Origin: Cupriavidus pauculus
GTDB lineage: Bacteria; Pseudomonadota; Gammaproteobacteria; Burkholderiales; Burkholderiaceae
DNA: 64,000 nucleotides
NCBI RefSeq assembly: GCF_003854935.1
Contig: NZ_CP033969.1
Coordinates: 3,100,001-3,164,000 of the forward strand
Direction of reading: 5' to 3'
Numbering within the stretch: the first letter of the stretch is position 1; each line of letters begins with the position of its first letter. The notes beneath the pieces are model-generated. The model saw only the letters and a list, made by a program, of their open reading frames with translations. It did not search any database and was not told where the DNA came from. The translations under genes and the position numbers were made by a program. This document shows, in pieces, positions 27,969 to 38,496 of the stretch.

Positions 27969-28229
27969 CTAACCAATGTGGACATTCTGTAGCGACGAGA
28001 TCAGGCGGCAGCCACATTCGCAGCGATGATGGTGCATCGCTACTGGCTGCCCGCCCTGATCAGGGAAGCGATCCTCACCTTCAGCAATCGCGGTCGGGCC
28101 ATGTCTAACGCACAGCGCAGGATCACCCTTGCGGGCAAGCGCGTGGCCCATGAAGTTCATGGTTGAGGAGCCGCCCGTGACGCGACCGCCGTTTTCGAGG
28201 TCATCGCCTACTCGGATTGGGGATTTCAT
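27969..28229 (-). CDS. PAAR-domain spike-tip protein
   Basis: The product has about 86 residues: RVGDDLENGGRVTGGSSTM, then GHALARKGDPALC and a C-terminal HHHRCECGCRL. This is the PAAR pattern of small proteins that cap the VgrG spike and bind zinc through His/Cys residues. ATG 28229 is preferred; a GTG at 28241 would add four residues. No toxin domain is attached. It lies inside the 2-kb tRNA-Pro scar, downstream of a gene with a VgrG-like leader. It could serve the intact T6SS next door, which has no other PAAR gene in this window. Confidence 0.85.
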   Translation of the reverse strand: MKSPIRVGDDLENGGRVTGGSSTMNFMGHALARKGDPALCVRHGPTAIAEGEDRFPDQGGQPVAMHHHRCECGCRLISSLQNVHIG

Positions 28230-28268
28230 TGACTTCGTCACAATCCATCTTACAACTAACAGTCGATT

Positions 28269-29042
28269 TTAATCATTCGCAATAAAATCAACCGTATACA
28301 ACAAGTCAACAATTCTGTCGAAAAATTTCGCATCAATATTCAGCGGAGAACTATCTTCTGATGCCCCGACAATGACATTTTCGTCGTGAATCACGCAAAA
28401 TTTAACCGACTCCAGAGACCGCTGATCCTTCATATTGATGTATCCAGCAACAAAGCCATTCCAATCGCGACCACTGATCTCTTTGAATAAGATGTCCTCC
28501 TCATCGGCCGTTAGCGTCCACCTTCCGTCAACAAGATTCGCAGGGCACTTCCTTGAATTTGCCTCGAATATCTGAGAAAGTTCAGGAGAAATATCTCCTT
28601 CGTCACTTGACTTAGGGCCGTTCCACGCGAAATTTGCGATGCTGTCGCACATCACGCCAAACCATTGATCGCGTAAATTTGAGTTCTTTTTGAACGACCA
28701 ATCATATCCAGCCGACATTCTTGCCTGGTCCAGGTATGGGAGACGGCTTTTGCTCCATCGAGTTTTAGAATGGTAGAAGATTGCCTCAGGATCATTGAAC
28801 CGCACGTGATCATCGCGGGCTAACGTCATTGAGAATCGACAGCCCCCTACATTAAAAATTACGGCGCCCGGACCATCTACAAATTGTGATTGCCCAGGCT
28901 GATTTCCAACCTCCTGCATTTTCCCGCCCGCAAATGCATTAGAGATCTGCAGCAGAATTATAAGGCGATAGGCCTGACGCCCAGTTACGGCCTTAAGCAA
29001 ACCGCCTCCCAATGCCTTCAGTTCATCTACCACACCAGCCAT
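28269..29042 (-). CDS. Chimeric gene: VgrG-type leader joined to an unknown domain
   Basis: The product has about 257 residues. It begins MAGVVDELKALGGGL, nearly the leader of VgrG (MAGVVDGLKALGEGL), but after some 30 residues the VgrG similarity stops and an unrelated soluble sequence follows (for example FNVGGCRFSMTLARDDHVRF and GRWTLTADEEDILFKEISG). I do not recognise the second part. Its A/T-rich composition and place beside a PAAR gene suggest an effector or immunity remnant joined to a vgrG start by deletion. An in-frame ATG at 29090 is an alternative start. It may be expressed or may be a relic. Confidence 0.55.
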   Translation of the reverse strand: MAGVVDELKALGGGLLKAVTGRQAYRLIILLQISNAFAGGKMQEVGNQPGQSQFVDGPGAVIFNVGGCRFSMTLARDDHVRFNDPEAIFYHSKTRWSKSRLPYLDQARMSAGYDWSFKKNSNLRDQWFGVMCDSIANFAWNGPKSSDEGDISPELSQIFEANSRKCPANLVDGRWTLTADEEDILFKEISGRDWNGFVAGYINMKDQRSLESVKFCVIHDENVIVGASEDSSPLNIDAKFFDRIVDLLYTVDFIAND

Positions 29043-29416
29043 TGCTCGTCGCTCCGTTGTCAGCGTGACCGAAATCTCCGCATAGGCCATCGCTTACGAC
29101 ACGAGGCCACATCCCTGCGCGCCGCACGATACGCTGTTTTCGTTCGACTGAGAACAGTCCAAGCGTCGCGCAAACAACGCAAATAAAACAAAACTAAGAA
29201 TCGGATAAATCCTATATACGCGGCGATTTTTCACTGATAAAAATCCGCGAGGATCTTCGTGCCTGCTGTTTCAAATGGACAGGAAATTTCGATATAAGTG
29301 GCGTTTGATTCTGATAGAAAAAGTCATCGGAATTTGTCGGAAAGCTTTCCGAGGGCGGGGACGTCTACATCCCGCACGCGCACTTCGTGGCTGTCCGTGA
29401 CGCCCTGGCGGTCTAG
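29043..29416. other. Non-coding A/T-rich stretch upstream of the chimeric gene
   Basis: The part next to 29042 is a diverged relative of the vgrG-tssB intergenic region (shared CCTGCGCGCCGCACG and AACGCAAA). At 29337-29351 the sequence TGTCGGAAAGCTTTC matches the first bases of tssB. A short broken frame (29351-29416, reading EGGDVYIPHAHFVAVRDALAV) ends at a TAG and may be the tail of a lost phage gene. No intact gene is seen. Confidence 0.5.
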
Positions 29417-29741
29417 TGGGTCCAAGGTGCACACCCTGACGGCCGACGACTATGTGGTGGTGAACCGCCAAGGCCAGCCGAAGACGGCGGCCGCCTGCCG
29501 AGAGGCTTGGCGCGACGCACTGGAGCGCGCATAGCTGGGCGACAAGGACTACGTGGTGAAAGACGTTCGGGAGAAGGCGCTGACGGATGCGAAGCGCGCG
29601 GGTCACGACATCGAGGCCGTCCAGGTAGCCAGAGCGCATGCCGATCGCTGTACCACCGTGGAGCACGTCAAGCAGGCGCGAAGTGCCGGTTGCGGCGATG
29701 CATCCAAAGTTGCCGGCCGCTTGATATTAGGGATCGTCTGA
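29417..29741 (+). pseudogene. Remnant of a phage-type tyrosine integrase (C-terminal part)
   Basis: One reading frame gives TADDYVVVNRQGQPKTAAA, then WRDALERA, an in-frame TAG at 29532, and VKDVREKALTDAKRAGHD followed by AHADRCTTVEHVKQ. This resembles the C-terminus of tyrosine recombinases of betaproteobacterial prophages (conserved 'DxRxKA.TDA' and 'HxD..TT..Y'). The catalytic Tyr position appears to be His, and the N-terminal half is missing. Together with the amber codon this makes it inactive. Its place beside tRNA-Pro and the 50-bp repeat fits a decayed integrative element. Confidence 0.7.
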
Positions 29742-29771
29742 TAAGACAGGATGCGCGCTACCGTGCGGCAC

Positions 29772-29890
<119 letters not shown>

Positions 29891-29946
29891 AAGAAGAACG
29901 AAATTATATCAGAGCCATCGGCAATGGCTAGTGGTTTGAGCGGAAT

Positions 29947-30381
29947 TTATTCGCGTTCCGCCACTTGCTTGAGCTGGGCCAGCAGGTGCTGGACTTCGAC
30001 CAGTTCCGTGCGGAGCGCGTTGAGGTCGACGGACAGCACGGGGGTCGGGGGCGTGCTGAGCGTGGACGCTGTGTCGGCGGTTTCCGCAGCCGGGTTGGCG
30101 CCGTGGTGGCGGCCCTCGTCGAGGCGGTTGCGGGCGCCGTTGATCGTGAAGCCCTGCTCGTAGAGCAGTTCGCGGATGCGGCGGATCAGCAGGACTTCGT
30201 GGTGCTGGTAGTAGCGGCGGTTGCCGCGGCGCTTGACGGGCTTGAGCTGGGTGAATTCCTGCTCCCAGTAGCGCAGCACGTGCGGCTTGACGGCGCAAAG
30301 CTCGCTGACCTCACCAATTGTGAAGTAGCGTTTCGCGGGAATCGGCGGCAGCGCGACGCGCTCGCTGGATTTTTCCGTCAT
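29947..30381 (-). CDS. MerR-family transcriptional regulator
   Basis: The 144-residue product has an N-terminal MerR winged helix (YFTIGEVSELCAVKPHVLRY, then WEQEF and KRRGNRRYYQ) followed by a helical region and a low-complexity linker rich in T/P. The C-terminal helix (NALRTELVEVQHLLAQLKQV) could mediate dimerisation. No effector-binding Cys motif is seen, so it is not a typical metal sensor. It lies between ihfA and tRNA-Pro, a common arrangement in this group (recall, not checked). The target is unknown. Confidence 0.88.
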   Translation of the reverse strand: MTEKSSERVALPPIPAKRYFTIGEVSELCAVKPHVLRYWEQEFTQLKPVKRRGNRRYYQHHEVLLIRRIRELLYEQGFTINGARNRLDEGRHHGANPAAETADTASTLSTPPTPVLSVDLNALRTELVEVQHLLAQLKQVAERE

Positions 30382-30596
30382 GCAGAGGAGGAGCAGTTGT
30401 CAGCCCGGCAGGGCAAGACGCGGTTGGCGCGACGCACGCGCGGCATTGCAGGATACAGATTGCCATCGCGTCGGGCAATCCGACGGATGGCGCAAACCGT
30501 TGCAGGTGTGTACTGGCTGCGACGATGGTGGGCGGTCAGCGCCCAATCACCCGGGCTGGCGGTCGGCGGACCGGCGCAGCCCCCACGAATCCGGCG

Positions 30597-31013
30597 TCAG
30601 GTCGGGACGGCGAGGTCGGCCCGTTCCTCGACCAGGCTCTTGAGTTTCTGGCTGGCGTGGAAGGTCACCACGCGGCGGGCGGTAATGGGAATGATCTCAC
30701 CGGTCTTGGGATTGCGACCGGGGCGCTGCGCCTTGTCGCGAAGCTGGAAGTTGCCGAAGCCCGAGAGCTTCACGCTATCGCCCTTCTCCAGGGCTTCGCG
30801 AATCACGTCGAAGAAGGCCTCGACCATATCCTTCGATTCACGCTTGTTCAGCCCGACCTGGTCGAACAGCATTTCTGCCAGTTCTGCCTTTGTCAGGGTG
30901 GGCACCTCCGTGGCGCGGGCTTCCGGCGATGCATCGTCGAAGGAGGCAGCATGCCGGTCGCTTGCCTCGCCCAGGTCTGCAGCATTCATGGAAATCGCGT
31001 CTCGATCGTTCAT
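30597..31013 (-). CDS. ihfA: Integration host factor alpha subunit
   Basis: The 138-residue product has about 38 extra N-terminal residues before the standard IHF-alpha core ([20 protein letters not shown]). It carries the DNA-binding beta arm with [20 protein letters not shown]. It binds and bends DNA as a heterodimer with IHF-beta. The position directly after pheST is the classical pheST-ihfA arrangement. A shorter product from an internal start, closer to the usual ~100 residues, is possible. Confidence 0.93.
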   Translation of the reverse strand: MNDRDAISMNAADLGEASDRHAASFDDASPEARATEVPTLTKAELAEMLFDQVGLNKRESKDMVEAFFDVIREALEKGDSVKLSGFGNFQLRDKAQRPGRNPKTGEIIPITARRVVTFHASQKLKSLVEERADLAVPT

Positions 31014-31087
31014 CCTTGATCGCTCTCTTCAATCCGTCTGGCGATCGGCCCGGGAGCTGTGCCCGGGCGCTCCTACCGCGGGGTTGC

Positions 31088-33535
31088 TCAACCGCGCAGG
31101 CGGGCCGCGAAGCCCGCCGTCAGCGCGTCGATCATGCAACGTACCGCACTGTCGACTGTCTCGTCCTGGAGGGTCGACCCAGTATCTTGCAACGTAATCC
31201 GGAAGGCAAGACTTTTCTCATCCGCCCCGATGGACGCCGATGCCGCCTTCGGGCGGAACTCGTCGAACAGCACCAGGCTCTGCACGAAGTGGCCCGAGCC
31301 GGCCTGGTCCAGCGCCGCGCGCATGGCATCGATCATGTCCTGCACGCGCACCTGCTGCTTGACCACGACGGCCAGGTCCCGCACGGCCGCCGGGAACTTC
31401 GAGATCTCGGTGTACACCGGCAGGCCCACGTCACGCAGCGCATCCAGTTCCAGCTCGAACACCACCGGCGCGTTGGTCAGCTCGTATTCCTGCAGCCAGC
31501 GCGGATGGATCTCGCCCACCACGCCAACCGGCTTGCCATCGACGATCACCCGCGCGGCGCGGCCCGGGTGCAGCGCCGGGTGCGACACCGGCTCGAAGCG
31601 CGGCGTACGCGGATGGAACAGCGCCTCGACGTCGCCCTTGATGTCGAAGAAGTCGACCTGGCGCGTCGCCACGCCCCATTGCTCCTCGAACGCCGGGCCG
31701 TAGGCGATGCCGGCCGCCATCATCGGCTGCCGGTAACCCGCCACGGTCAACCCGCCGTCGGTCACGCCGGGGTCACGGTGGAACACGCGGCCCACCTCGA
31801 ACAGGCGCACGCGCGCGGCCTTGCGGTTGAGGTTGTAGCGCACCTTGTCGACCAGGCCGCCGATCAGCGTCGACCGCATCACGGCAAGCTGGCTGGCGAT
31901 CGGATTCAGCAGGCGGATCGGGTTGTCATTGGCGGCAAAGTCGCGCTCCCACTGCGCCTCGACGAACGCGAAATTGATCACTTCGTTGAAGTCGCGCGCG
32001 GCCAGCGCGTGGCGCACCACGTGCTGCGAGCGGCGGCCCTCGTTGGTCGGGCGCATCTCGCTCTCGGCGATCGGCGGGCGTGCCACGATGCGCTCGAAGC
32101 CATAAATGCGCGCCACTTCCTCGATCAGGTCTTCCTCGATCTCGATATCGAAGCGATAGCTCGGCGGCGTCACCTCGAACACCTCGCCGTCGGCGCCGGC
32201 CGACCGCGTGAAAGGCAGGTTCAGGCGCTGGAACACATCGGCAATTTCGGTCGACGACAGTTCGATACCCAGCACGCGCTCGGCACGCGCGACGCGCAGC
32301 TTTACCGGCGCGCGCTGCGGCAGGTTGACGATCTGGTCGTCAACCGGGCCGGCCTGGCCGCCGCAAATCTGGAGAATCAGCGAGGTAATGCGTTCGATAT
32401 GCTCGACGGTCGTCGCGTAGTCCACGCCACGCTCGAAGCGATGCGCGGCATCGGTCGAGAAGTTGTAACGGCGCGCGCGGCCCTGGATGGCGTTCGGCCA
32501 CCAGAACGCGGCCTCCAGATAGATGTTCGTCGTGTCCAGCGTCACGGCCGTGCTGTCGCCGCCCATGATGCCGGCCAGGCTTTCGATTTCCTTGTCGTCG
32601 GCGATCACGCCGACCTGCTCGTCCACATCGACGGTGTTGCCGTTCAGCAGCTTCAGTTGCTCGCCCTTGCGGCCCCAGCGCACGTCCAGGCCGCCATGGA
32701 TCTTGTCGAGGTCAAACACGTGCGACGGGCGGCCCAGCTCCAGCATCACGAAATTCGAGATGTCGACCAGTGCCGAAATGCTGCGCTGGCCCGAGCGCTC
32801 CAGGCGTTGCACCATCCACGCCGGCGTGGCGGCGCGGGCGTTCACGCCGCGGATGACGCGGCCCGAGAACCGGCCGCACAGGTCGGGCGCCGAGATTTTG
32901 ACCGGGAGCTTGTCGTCGATGGTGACCGCGACGGGCGCCATGTCGGGCAGCGTCAGCGCGGCGCCGGTCAGCGCCGACACCTCGCGGGCCACGCCGTGGA
33001 TCGACAGGCAGTCGGCCTTGTTCGGCGTCAGCTTGATCGTGAAGACCTGGTCGTCCAGGTCCAGGTACTGGCGGATGTCCTGACCCACCGGCGCGTCGTC
33101 GGGCAGTACCAGCAGGCCGCCGTGATCTTCCGACAGCTTCAGTTCGCGCGCCGAGCACAGCATGCCGAAGCTATCCACGCCACGCAGCTTGCCCACCTTG
33201 ATCTCGAACGGCTTGCCGCCGTCTTCGCCCGGCGGCAGCACGGCGTCCACCAGCGCGCACGGTACCTTGATGCCGGGCTTCACGTTCGGCGCGCCGCAGA
33301 CGATCTGCAGGGTCTCGCCAGTGCCGGCGTCCACCTGGCAGACATTCAGGCGGTCGGCGTTGGGATGGCGCTCGGTGGCCAGCACGCTGGCCACCACGAT
33401 CTTGTCGAACGGCGGGGCGACCGGGCCCACCTCTTCCACTTCAAGGCCGGCCATGGTCAGCGCGTGCGACAGCGCATCGGTGGAAAACTTTTCAGGATTG
33501 GCGAAAGTACGAAGCCAGGATTCCGAGAATTGCAT
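31088..33535 (-). CDS. pheT: Phenylalanine-tRNA ligase beta subunit
   Basis: The 815-residue product is full length. It starts [14 protein letters not shown] and carries the N-terminal tRNA-binding (EMAP-like) domain, the B3/B4 editing region, the B5 domain and a C-terminal anticodon-recognition (FDX-ACB) domain ending in AARLRG. It forms an alpha2beta2 enzyme with PheS that charges tRNA-Phe. It follows pheS after about 70 bp and precedes ihfA. Confidence 0.97.
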   Translation of the reverse strand: MQFSESWLRTFANPEKFSTDALSHALTMAGLEVEEVGPVAPPFDKIVVASVLATERHPNADRLNVCQVDAGTGETLQIVCGAPNVKPGIKVPCALVDAVLPPGEDGGKPFEIKVGKLRGVDSFGMLCSARELKLSEDHGGLLVLPDDAPVGQDIRQYLDLDDQVFTIKLTPNKADCLSIHGVAREVSALTGAALTLPDMAPVAVTIDDKLPVKISAPDLCGRFSGRVIRGVNARAATPAWMVQRLERSGQRSISALVDISNFVMLELGRPSHVFDLDKIHGGLDVRWGRKGEQLKLLNGNTVDVDEQVGVIADDKEIESLAGIMGGDSTAVTLDTTNIYLEAAFWWPNAIQGRARRYNFSTDAAHRFERGVDYATTVEHIERITSLILQICGGQAGPVDDQIVNLPQRAPVKLRVARAERVLGIELSSTEIADVFQRLNLPFTRSAGADGEVFEVTPPSYRFDIEIEEDLIEEVARIYGFERIVARPPIAESEMRPTNEGRRSQHVVRHALAARDFNEVINFAFVEAQWERDFAANDNPIRLLNPIASQLAVMRSTLIGGLVDKVRYNLNRKAARVRLFEVGRVFHRDPGVTDGGLTVAGYRQPMMAAGIAYGPAFEEQWGVATRQVDFFDIKGDVEALFHPRTPRFEPVSHPALHPGRAARVIVDGKPVGVVGEIHPRWLQEYELTNAPVVFELELDALRDVGLPVYTEISKFPAAVRDLAVVVKQQVRVQDMIDAMRAALDQAGSGHFVQSLVLFDEFRPKAASASIGADEKSLAFRITLQDTGSTLQDETVDSAVRCMIDALTAGFAARLRG

Positions 33536-33607
33536 GGCGCTTCTGATCCGGTAGGTATGCGGTGTTGTCTGTGACGATGCGGTGCGGTATGCGGGCGTGC
33601 CGGGCGA

Positions 33608-34639
33608 TCAGGCGAACTGGCGCAGGAAGCGCACGTCGCCTTCGAAGAACAGCCGCAGGTCATTGATGCCGTAGCGCAGCATCGTCAGGCGCTCCAGGCC
33701 GGAGCCGAACGCGAAGCCGATATAGCGCTCGGGGTCCAGGCCCATGTTGCGCAGCACGTTGGGGTGTACCTGGCCCGAGCCGGAGATCTCCAGCCACTTG
33801 CCGGTGCCGAACGCCATGTCGATCTCGGCCGACGGCTCGGTGAACGGGAAGTACGACGGGCGGAAGCGCACCTGAATGTCGTCGCGCTCGAAGAACTTGC
33901 GCAGGAAGTCGGTGTAGACGCCCTTCAGGTCGGCAAAGCTCACGTCCTCGCCAATCCACAGCCCTTCCACCTGGTTGAACATCGGCGAATGGGTGGCGTC
34001 GCTGTCCACGCGGTACGTGCGGCCCGGGCAGATCACCTTGATCGGGGGCATGGCCTTGCCGGCGTACTTCTGCACGTGCATGCGTGCGTAGCGCACCTGC
34101 ATCGGGCTGGTATGCGTGCGCAGCAGCAGGAGCTTGTCGTCGCTGTCGCGCCCGTCGATGTAGAACGTGTCCTGCATCGAACGTGCCGGATGGTTGTCCG
34201 GGTTGTTCAGCGCGGTGAAGTTCATCCAGTCGGTCTCGATCTCGGGGCCGTCGGCCACGTCGAAGCCGATCGAGCCGAAGATCTGCTCCACGCGCTCCCA
34301 CGTGCGCATCACCGGATGCATGCTGCCGCGCGACACGGCTCGGCCCGGCAGCGTCACGTCGATGGCCTCCGCGGCCAGCCGGGCGTTCATCAGCGCATCG
34401 GCCAGCGCCTGGCGGCGCGCCTGCAGCGCGGCTTCCACCTGCTGCTTCACCTGGTTGATGCGGGCACCTTCGGACTTGCGCGCCTCGGGGTCCAGCTTGC
34501 CGAGCCCCTTGAGCAGCTCGGTCAACGCGCCGGTCTTGCCCAGGAAGCGGGCCTTTTCGTTTTCCAGCGTGGCGTTGTCGTTGGCGGCAGCGAAGGCGGC
34601 CTGTGCGTCGGCGACGATTTGATCCAGATCCAGGGACAT
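33608..34639 (-). CDS. pheS: Phenylalanine-tRNA ligase alpha subunit
   Basis: The product has about 343 residues. ATG 34639 gives the normal N-terminus ([20 protein letters not shown]); the frame is open upstream, but longer starts lack conservation. It contains an N-terminal coiled-coil arm and the class II catalytic core with [17 protein letters not shown] (motif 1 area), [17 protein letters not shown] (motif 2 area) and [14 protein letters not shown] (motif 3). It forms the synthetase with PheT. A hairpin about 95 bp upstream may attenuate pheST. Confidence 0.97.
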   Translation of the reverse strand: MSLDLDQIVADAQAAFAAANDNATLENEKARFLGKTGALTELLKGLGKLDPEARKSEGARINQVKQQVEAALQARRQALADALMNARLAAEAIDVTLPGRAVSRGSMHPVMRTWERVEQIFGSIGFDVADGPEIETDWMNFTALNNPDNHPARSMQDTFYIDGRDSDDKLLLLRTHTSPMQVRYARMHVQKYAGKAMPPIKVICPGRTYRVDSDATHSPMFNQVEGLWIGEDVSFADLKGVYTDFLRKFFERDDIQVRFRPSYFPFTEPSAEIDMAFGTGKWLEISGSGQVHPNVLRNMGLDPERYIGFAFGSGLERLTMLRYGINDLRLFFEGDVRFLRQFA

Positions 34640-34732
34640 GACGGTGGATGGTACGTGGAAGGAAGTCGCACCAGGTGCGGACATTTCGGATGCCGTTTCG
34701 GACGTGGCGCGTCGACACGGCATTCGAAATGA

Positions 34733-34760
34733 AAACGGGGCTCGGTGAGGAGCCCCGTTT
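34733..34760 (-). terminator. Hairpin between rplT and pheS (terminator or attenuator)
   Basis: A perfect 11-bp stem AAACGGGGCTC / GAGCCCCGTTT with a 6-base loop is followed on the - strand by TTCATTTCG. It lies about 60 bp after rplT and 95 bp before pheS. In enterobacteria pheST is controlled by attenuation in this position, so partial termination here is likely. I see no obvious Phe-rich leader peptide. Confidence 0.65.
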
Positions 34761-34818
34761 CAGCAGACCTTGCGGTCGGTGCTTGCCCGGAAGCGCTCAC
34801 GCGCTCCCGCAGCCGGCA

Positions 34819-35175
34819 TCAGGCAACGGTGGCTTTCACCTGGTTGACGATGGCGGCAAAGGCAGGCTTGTCATGGATGGCCATGTCCGACAGCACCTTG
34901 CGGTCCAGTTCGATCGAAGCCTTCTTCAGGCCGTTCATGAACACGCTGTAGGTCATGCCATGCTCACGCGTCGCGGCATTGATACGTGCAATCCAGAGGG
35001 CGCGGAACACGCGCTTCTTGTTGCGACGATCGCGGTACGCGTACTGGCCAGCACGCATGACCGCCTGCTTGGCGATACGGTAGACATTATTGCGACGGCC
35101 GCGGTAACCCTTGGCAGCGTCGATAACCTTCTTGTGACGGGCCCGTGCAGTGACCCCACGCTTGACTCGAGGCAT
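34819..35175 (-). CDS. rplT: 50S ribosomal protein L20
   Basis: The 118-residue product is full length: [17 protein letters not shown], then [17 protein letters not shown] and [19 protein letters not shown]20 is an assembly protein of the large subunit. In E. coli it also represses the infC-rpmI-rplT mRNA; this may apply here because the gene order is the same. It follows rpmI by 28 bp. Confidence 0.98.
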
Positions 35176-35203
35176 GTAAAACTCCTTTCGTTATCGTTTG
35201 GGG

Positions 35204-35401
35204 TTATGCGTAGGGCATCATCGCGCGAACCGACTTCAGGTTCGTCTCATGGACGTCCTGGGTGCCGCGCAGTTGACGCTTGTTCTTGGTGGTCTTCTTG
35301 GTCAGGATGTGACGCTTGAAGGCCTGGCCGCGCTTGAACGAACCGTTCGGGCGCGCCGTAAAGCGCTTCGAGGCGCTTTTCTTGGTCTTCATCTTAGGCA
35401 T
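35204..35401 (-). CDS. rpmI: 50S ribosomal protein L35
   Basis: The 65-residue product is full length: [20 protein letters not shown], then [20 protein letters not shown]. The ATG is at 35401; the longer frame upstream is not real. It lies between infC and rplT in the conserved IF3-L35-L20 operon. Confidence 0.98.
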   Translation of the reverse strand: MPKMKTKKSASKRFTARPNGSFKRGQAFKRHILTKKTTKNKRQLRGTQDVHETNLKSVRAMMPYA

Positions 35402-35571
35402 GAAAAACTCCAGCTCTATGACATGCATGCAGGTGGATGGCTCACGCCATCGCTTGCAAGACCCGCATCCACTTGTTTTTGTACGCGGCGCCCCGAAGAG
35501 CGCCCCGCACGGCTTCCGCGCAGGACGGCGCCGGGATACGCATGGCATCCCGGCCGTCGCCCGCACAGGAA

Positions 35572-36093
35572 TTACTTCTTCTTCTTGGGGGCCAGGACCA
35601 TCACCATCTGGCGGCCTTCCATCTTGGGCATCTGCTCGACCTGGCCCAACTCCTCCAGATCCGACTTCAGACGCTCCAGCATGCGCGCGCCGATTTCCTG
35701 GTGGGCCATCTCACGGCCGCGGAACCGCAGCGTGATCTTGGTCTTGTCCCCATCTTCCAGAAAGCGCCTCAGGTTGCGCAGCTTGACGTTGTAGTCGCCA
35801 TCATCCGTGCCAGGACGGAATTTGACTTCCTTGACCTGGATGATCTTTTGCTTGAGCTTGGCCTCGTGGGCGCGCTTGGCTTCCTCGTACTTGAACTTGC
35901 CGTAGTCCATGATGCGGGCCACGGGCGGAGTCGCGTTGGGCGCGATCTCCACGAGATCCAAGTCCTTGTCCTCGGCCATGCGCAGTGCGTCCATGAACTT
36001 GACGATGCCGAGCTGCTCGTTATCAACCCCTACCAGGCGCAGTTCGGGCGCGCTGATCTCCCGGTTGATACGGTGACCTTTGTCTGTAGCGAT
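35572..36093 (-). CDS. infC: Translation initiation factor IF-3, with ATC start codon
   Basis: Starting at ATC 36093 gives 173 residues with the canonical N-terminus (I/M)[19 protein letters not shown]. The first in-frame ATG would remove the first third of the N-domain, so it is rejected. TTGAGGTAA lies a suitable distance upstream of the ATC. The two IF3 domains and the basic C-tail (LAPKKKK) are intact. A rare start codon is a known feature of infC: IF3 discriminates against it and so limits its own synthesis. It lies between thrS and rpmI. Confidence 0.95.
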   Translation of the reverse strand: MATDKGHRINREISAPELRLVGVDNEQLGIVKFMDALRMAEDKDLDLVEIAPNATPPVARIMDYGKFKYEEAKRAHEAKLKQKIIQVKEVKFRPGTDDGDYNVKLRNLRRFLEDGDKTKITLRFRGREMAHQEIGARMLERLKSDLEELGQVEQMPKMEGRQMVMVLAPKKKK

Positions 36094-36140
36094 GTTCCGT
36101 TACCTCAAGAAGACAAAAAAACAAGCCGTGCTTCACACCC

Positions 36141-38048
36141 TCAGGCTTTGCTGGAGACGTCGTTCTGAAGACGTTCCACAAACGCGGAAACGGGCATGAC
36201 ACCCAGATCCACATTGCCACGGGCACGCACGGCCACTTGATTGGCGTCCCGCTCCTTGTCGCCTACCACTAGCAGGTAAGGGATCTTCTGGAGCGAGTGC
36301 TCGCGGATTTTATACGTAATTTTCTCGTTACGCAAATCCGCCTTGGCCCTAAACCCTTGTTTTTGCAAGAGTTGCACGACGCTTTCGGCATATTCCGACT
36401 GCGATTCGGCAATGTTCATGACCACGACCTGCTCCGGCGCCAGCCAGGCGGGTAGCGCACCCGCGTGGTTTTCCAGCAGGATGCCCAGGAAACGCTCGAA
36501 CGAGCCCAGGATGGCCCGATGCAGCATCACCGGACGCTTGCGGCCGTTGTCGTCCGCCACGTACTCGGCACCCAGCCGCTCCGGCAGCACCAGGTCAAGC
36601 TGCAGCGTGCCGCATTGCCACGACCGGCCGATCGCATCCTTGATGTGGTACTCAACCTTCGGGCCGTAGAAAGCGCCCTCGCCTGGCAGCTCTTCCCACT
36701 CCACCCCGCAGGCACGCAGCGCCAGCCGCAGGCCGTCCTCGGCATGATCCCAGATGGCATCGGAGCCGGCGCGCTTTTCGGGACGCAGCGACAGCTTGAC
36801 CTTCACGTCCTTGAAGCCGAAGTCGTCGTAGACCGAGAACGCCAGTTCGTTGAACGCCTTCGCTTCCTCGACGATCTGCTCCTCCGTGCAGAAGATGTGT
36901 GCATCATCCTGCACAAATCCGCGCACACGCATCAGGCCGTGCAGCGCGCCCGACGGCTCGTTGCGATGGCAGGAGCCAAACTCGGCAAAGCGCAGCGGCA
37001 GGTCGCGGTACGAGCGCAGGCCGTGGTTGAAGATCTGGACATGGCCCGGGCAGTTCATCGGTTTGATCGCGTAGTCGCGCTTTTCCGACTCCGTGACGAA
37101 CATGTTTTCCTTGTAGTTCTCCCAATGGCCGGACTTTTCCCAAAGAGAACGATCCATCACCTGCGGCGTGCGGACTTCCTGGTAGCCCGCCTCCGTCAGC
37201 CGGCCGCGCATGTACTGCTCCACCGCCTGCCAGACGCTCCAGCCCTTCGGGTGCCAGAACACCATGCCGGGCGCTTCTTCCTGCAGGTGGAACAGGTCCA
37301 GCGTCTTGCCGAGGCGGCGATGGTCGCGCTTCTCGGCCTCTTCCAGCATCGTCAGATAGGCGTCCTGGTCTTCCTTCTTCGCCCACGCGGTGCCGTAGAT
37401 GCGCTGGAGCATCTCGTTGTTCGAGTCGCCGCGCCAGTAGGCGCCGGCCACCTTCATCAGCTTGAAGACCTTGAGCTTGCCCGTTGACGGCACGTGCGGG
37501 CCGCGGCACAGGTCGACGAAGTTGCCTTCACGATAGAGGCCGATTTCCTGGTCGGCCGGGATCGAGGCGATGATCTCGGCCTTGTACTTCTCGCCCATCG
37601 ATTCGAACAGCGCCACGGCCTCGTCGCGATTCCACACTTCGCGCGTGACCTTCTCGTCCTTGCGGGCCAGTTCCGTCATCTTCTTCTCGATGGCGGCAAG
37701 GTCCTCGGGCGTGAAAGGCCGCTTGTAGGAAAAGTCGTAGTAGAAGCCGTTGTCGATGACCGGGCCGATCGTGACCTGCGCGTCGGGAAACAGCTCCTTG
37801 ACGGCATAGGCCAGCAGGTGGGCCGTGGAATGGCGGATCACGTCGACGCCGTCGGCGTCCTTGTCCGTGACGATGGCCAGCGACGCGTCGCTGCCGATCG
37901 TGTAGCTCGTATCGACCAGCCGGCCGTCGACCTTGCCGGCCAGCGCGGCCTTGGCCAGGCCGGAGCCGATACTCTGCGCCACTTCTGCCACCGTGACGGG
38001 GCCGGGGTACTCGCGACGGGAACCGTCCGGCAGCGTGATTGCGATCAT
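36141..38048 (-). CDS. thrS: Threonine-tRNA ligase
   Basis: The product has 635 residues, the usual length. It has an N-terminal TGS domain ([20 protein letters not shown]), the editing domain with [16 protein letters not shown], a class II core ([37 protein letters not shown]) and a C-terminal anticodon domain. ATG 38048 has GAGG seven bases upstream; the ATG three bases earlier is nearly as good. It heads the thrS-infC-rpmI-rplT-pheS-pheT-ihfA block. Confidence 0.97.
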   Translation of the reverse strand: MIAITLPDGSRREYPGPVTVAEVAQSIGSGLAKAALAGKVDGRLVDTSYTIGSDASLAIVTDKDADGVDVIRHSTAHLLAYAVKELFPDAQVTIGPVIDNGFYYDFSYKRPFTPEDLAAIEKKMTELARKDEKVTREVWNRDEAVALFESMGEKYKAEIIASIPADQEIGLYREGNFVDLCRGPHVPSTGKLKVFKLMKVAGAYWRGDSNNEMLQRIYGTAWAKKEDQDAYLTMLEEAEKRDHRRLGKTLDLFHLQEEAPGMVFWHPKGWSVWQAVEQYMRGRLTEAGYQEVRTPQVMDRSLWEKSGHWENYKENMFVTESEKRDYAIKPMNCPGHVQIFNHGLRSYRDLPLRFAEFGSCHRNEPSGALHGLMRVRGFVQDDAHIFCTEEQIVEEAKAFNELAFSVYDDFGFKDVKVKLSLRPEKRAGSDAIWDHAEDGLRLALRACGVEWEELPGEGAFYGPKVEYHIKDAIGRSWQCGTLQLDLVLPERLGAEYVADDNGRKRPVMLHRAILGSFERFLGILLENHAGALPAWLAPEQVVVMNIAESQSEYAESVVQLLQKQGFRAKADLRNEKITYKIREHSLQKIPYLLVVGDKERDANQVAVRARGNVDLGVMPVSAFVERLQNDVSSKA

Positions 38049-38398
38049 CATTGCACCTCTTGTGGATTCCGCCGCGCCGGCTTCTGGGCGCCATGGCGAG
38101 CGGAGCATAGCAACTTTTGTGGCGCCGGCCCGTCAGATGCGACGAAACACGCATCGGATGGCACCAGCAACGATGGATGCGGGGCTGTCCCGCACCCGCC
38201 CGAACTGGGCGACGCGGCAGCTTAGCAGGATGCTGGCTGGCGACAGACGAAAAAAAACGCGGCCAAGGCCGCGTTTTTCCGTGTTTCCCCGCATCCGCTG
38301 CGGGTCGAAGGCGCACCTCGACTACTGTCGCTAACCAGCGGTAGTAGTTCGAGTTGTCATGTTCATGATGCGCTTCCGGCGTTGTATTGCATGTTCGT
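38049..38398. other. Non-coding region between thrS and tRNA-Val
   Basis: About 350 bp without a gene. It holds the tRNA-Val terminator (38251-38278) and should carry the thrS promoter. I do not see a convincing -35/-10 pair; TATGCT on the - strand about 65 bp upstream of thrS is only a weak -10 candidate. Confidence 0.5.
38251..38278 (-). terminator. Intrinsic terminator downstream of tRNA-Val
   Basis: AAAACGCGGCC / GGCCGCGTTTT forms an 11-bp stem with a 2-base centre, flanked by A-runs on the left and T-runs on the right. On the - strand it is followed by TTTT, so it can end the tRNA-Val transcript before thrS. Because of its symmetry it may act in both directions. Confidence 0.75.
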
Positions 38399-38475
38399 TG
38401 GTAGGCTCGATTGGACTCGAACCAACGACCCCCACCATGTCAAGGTGGTGCTCTAACCAGCTGAGCTACGAGCCT
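38399..38475 (-). tRNA. tRNA-Val (anticodon GAC)
   Basis: The 77-base cloverleaf has acceptor AGGCTCG/CGAGCCT, D-arm GCTCAGCTGGTTAGAGC, anticodon stem CCACC/GGTGG with loop TTGACAT (anticodon GAC), T-arm GGTTCGAGTCC, discriminator A and encoded CCA. Confidence 0.96.
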
Positions 38476-38496
38476 AGCGAAGCGCGAAGTATAACC

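Noticed and set aside
30890-33574. 894-codon + strand frame opposite pheT
   Set aside because: It is antisense to complete PheT and rich in Arg/His/Leu with no domain pattern.
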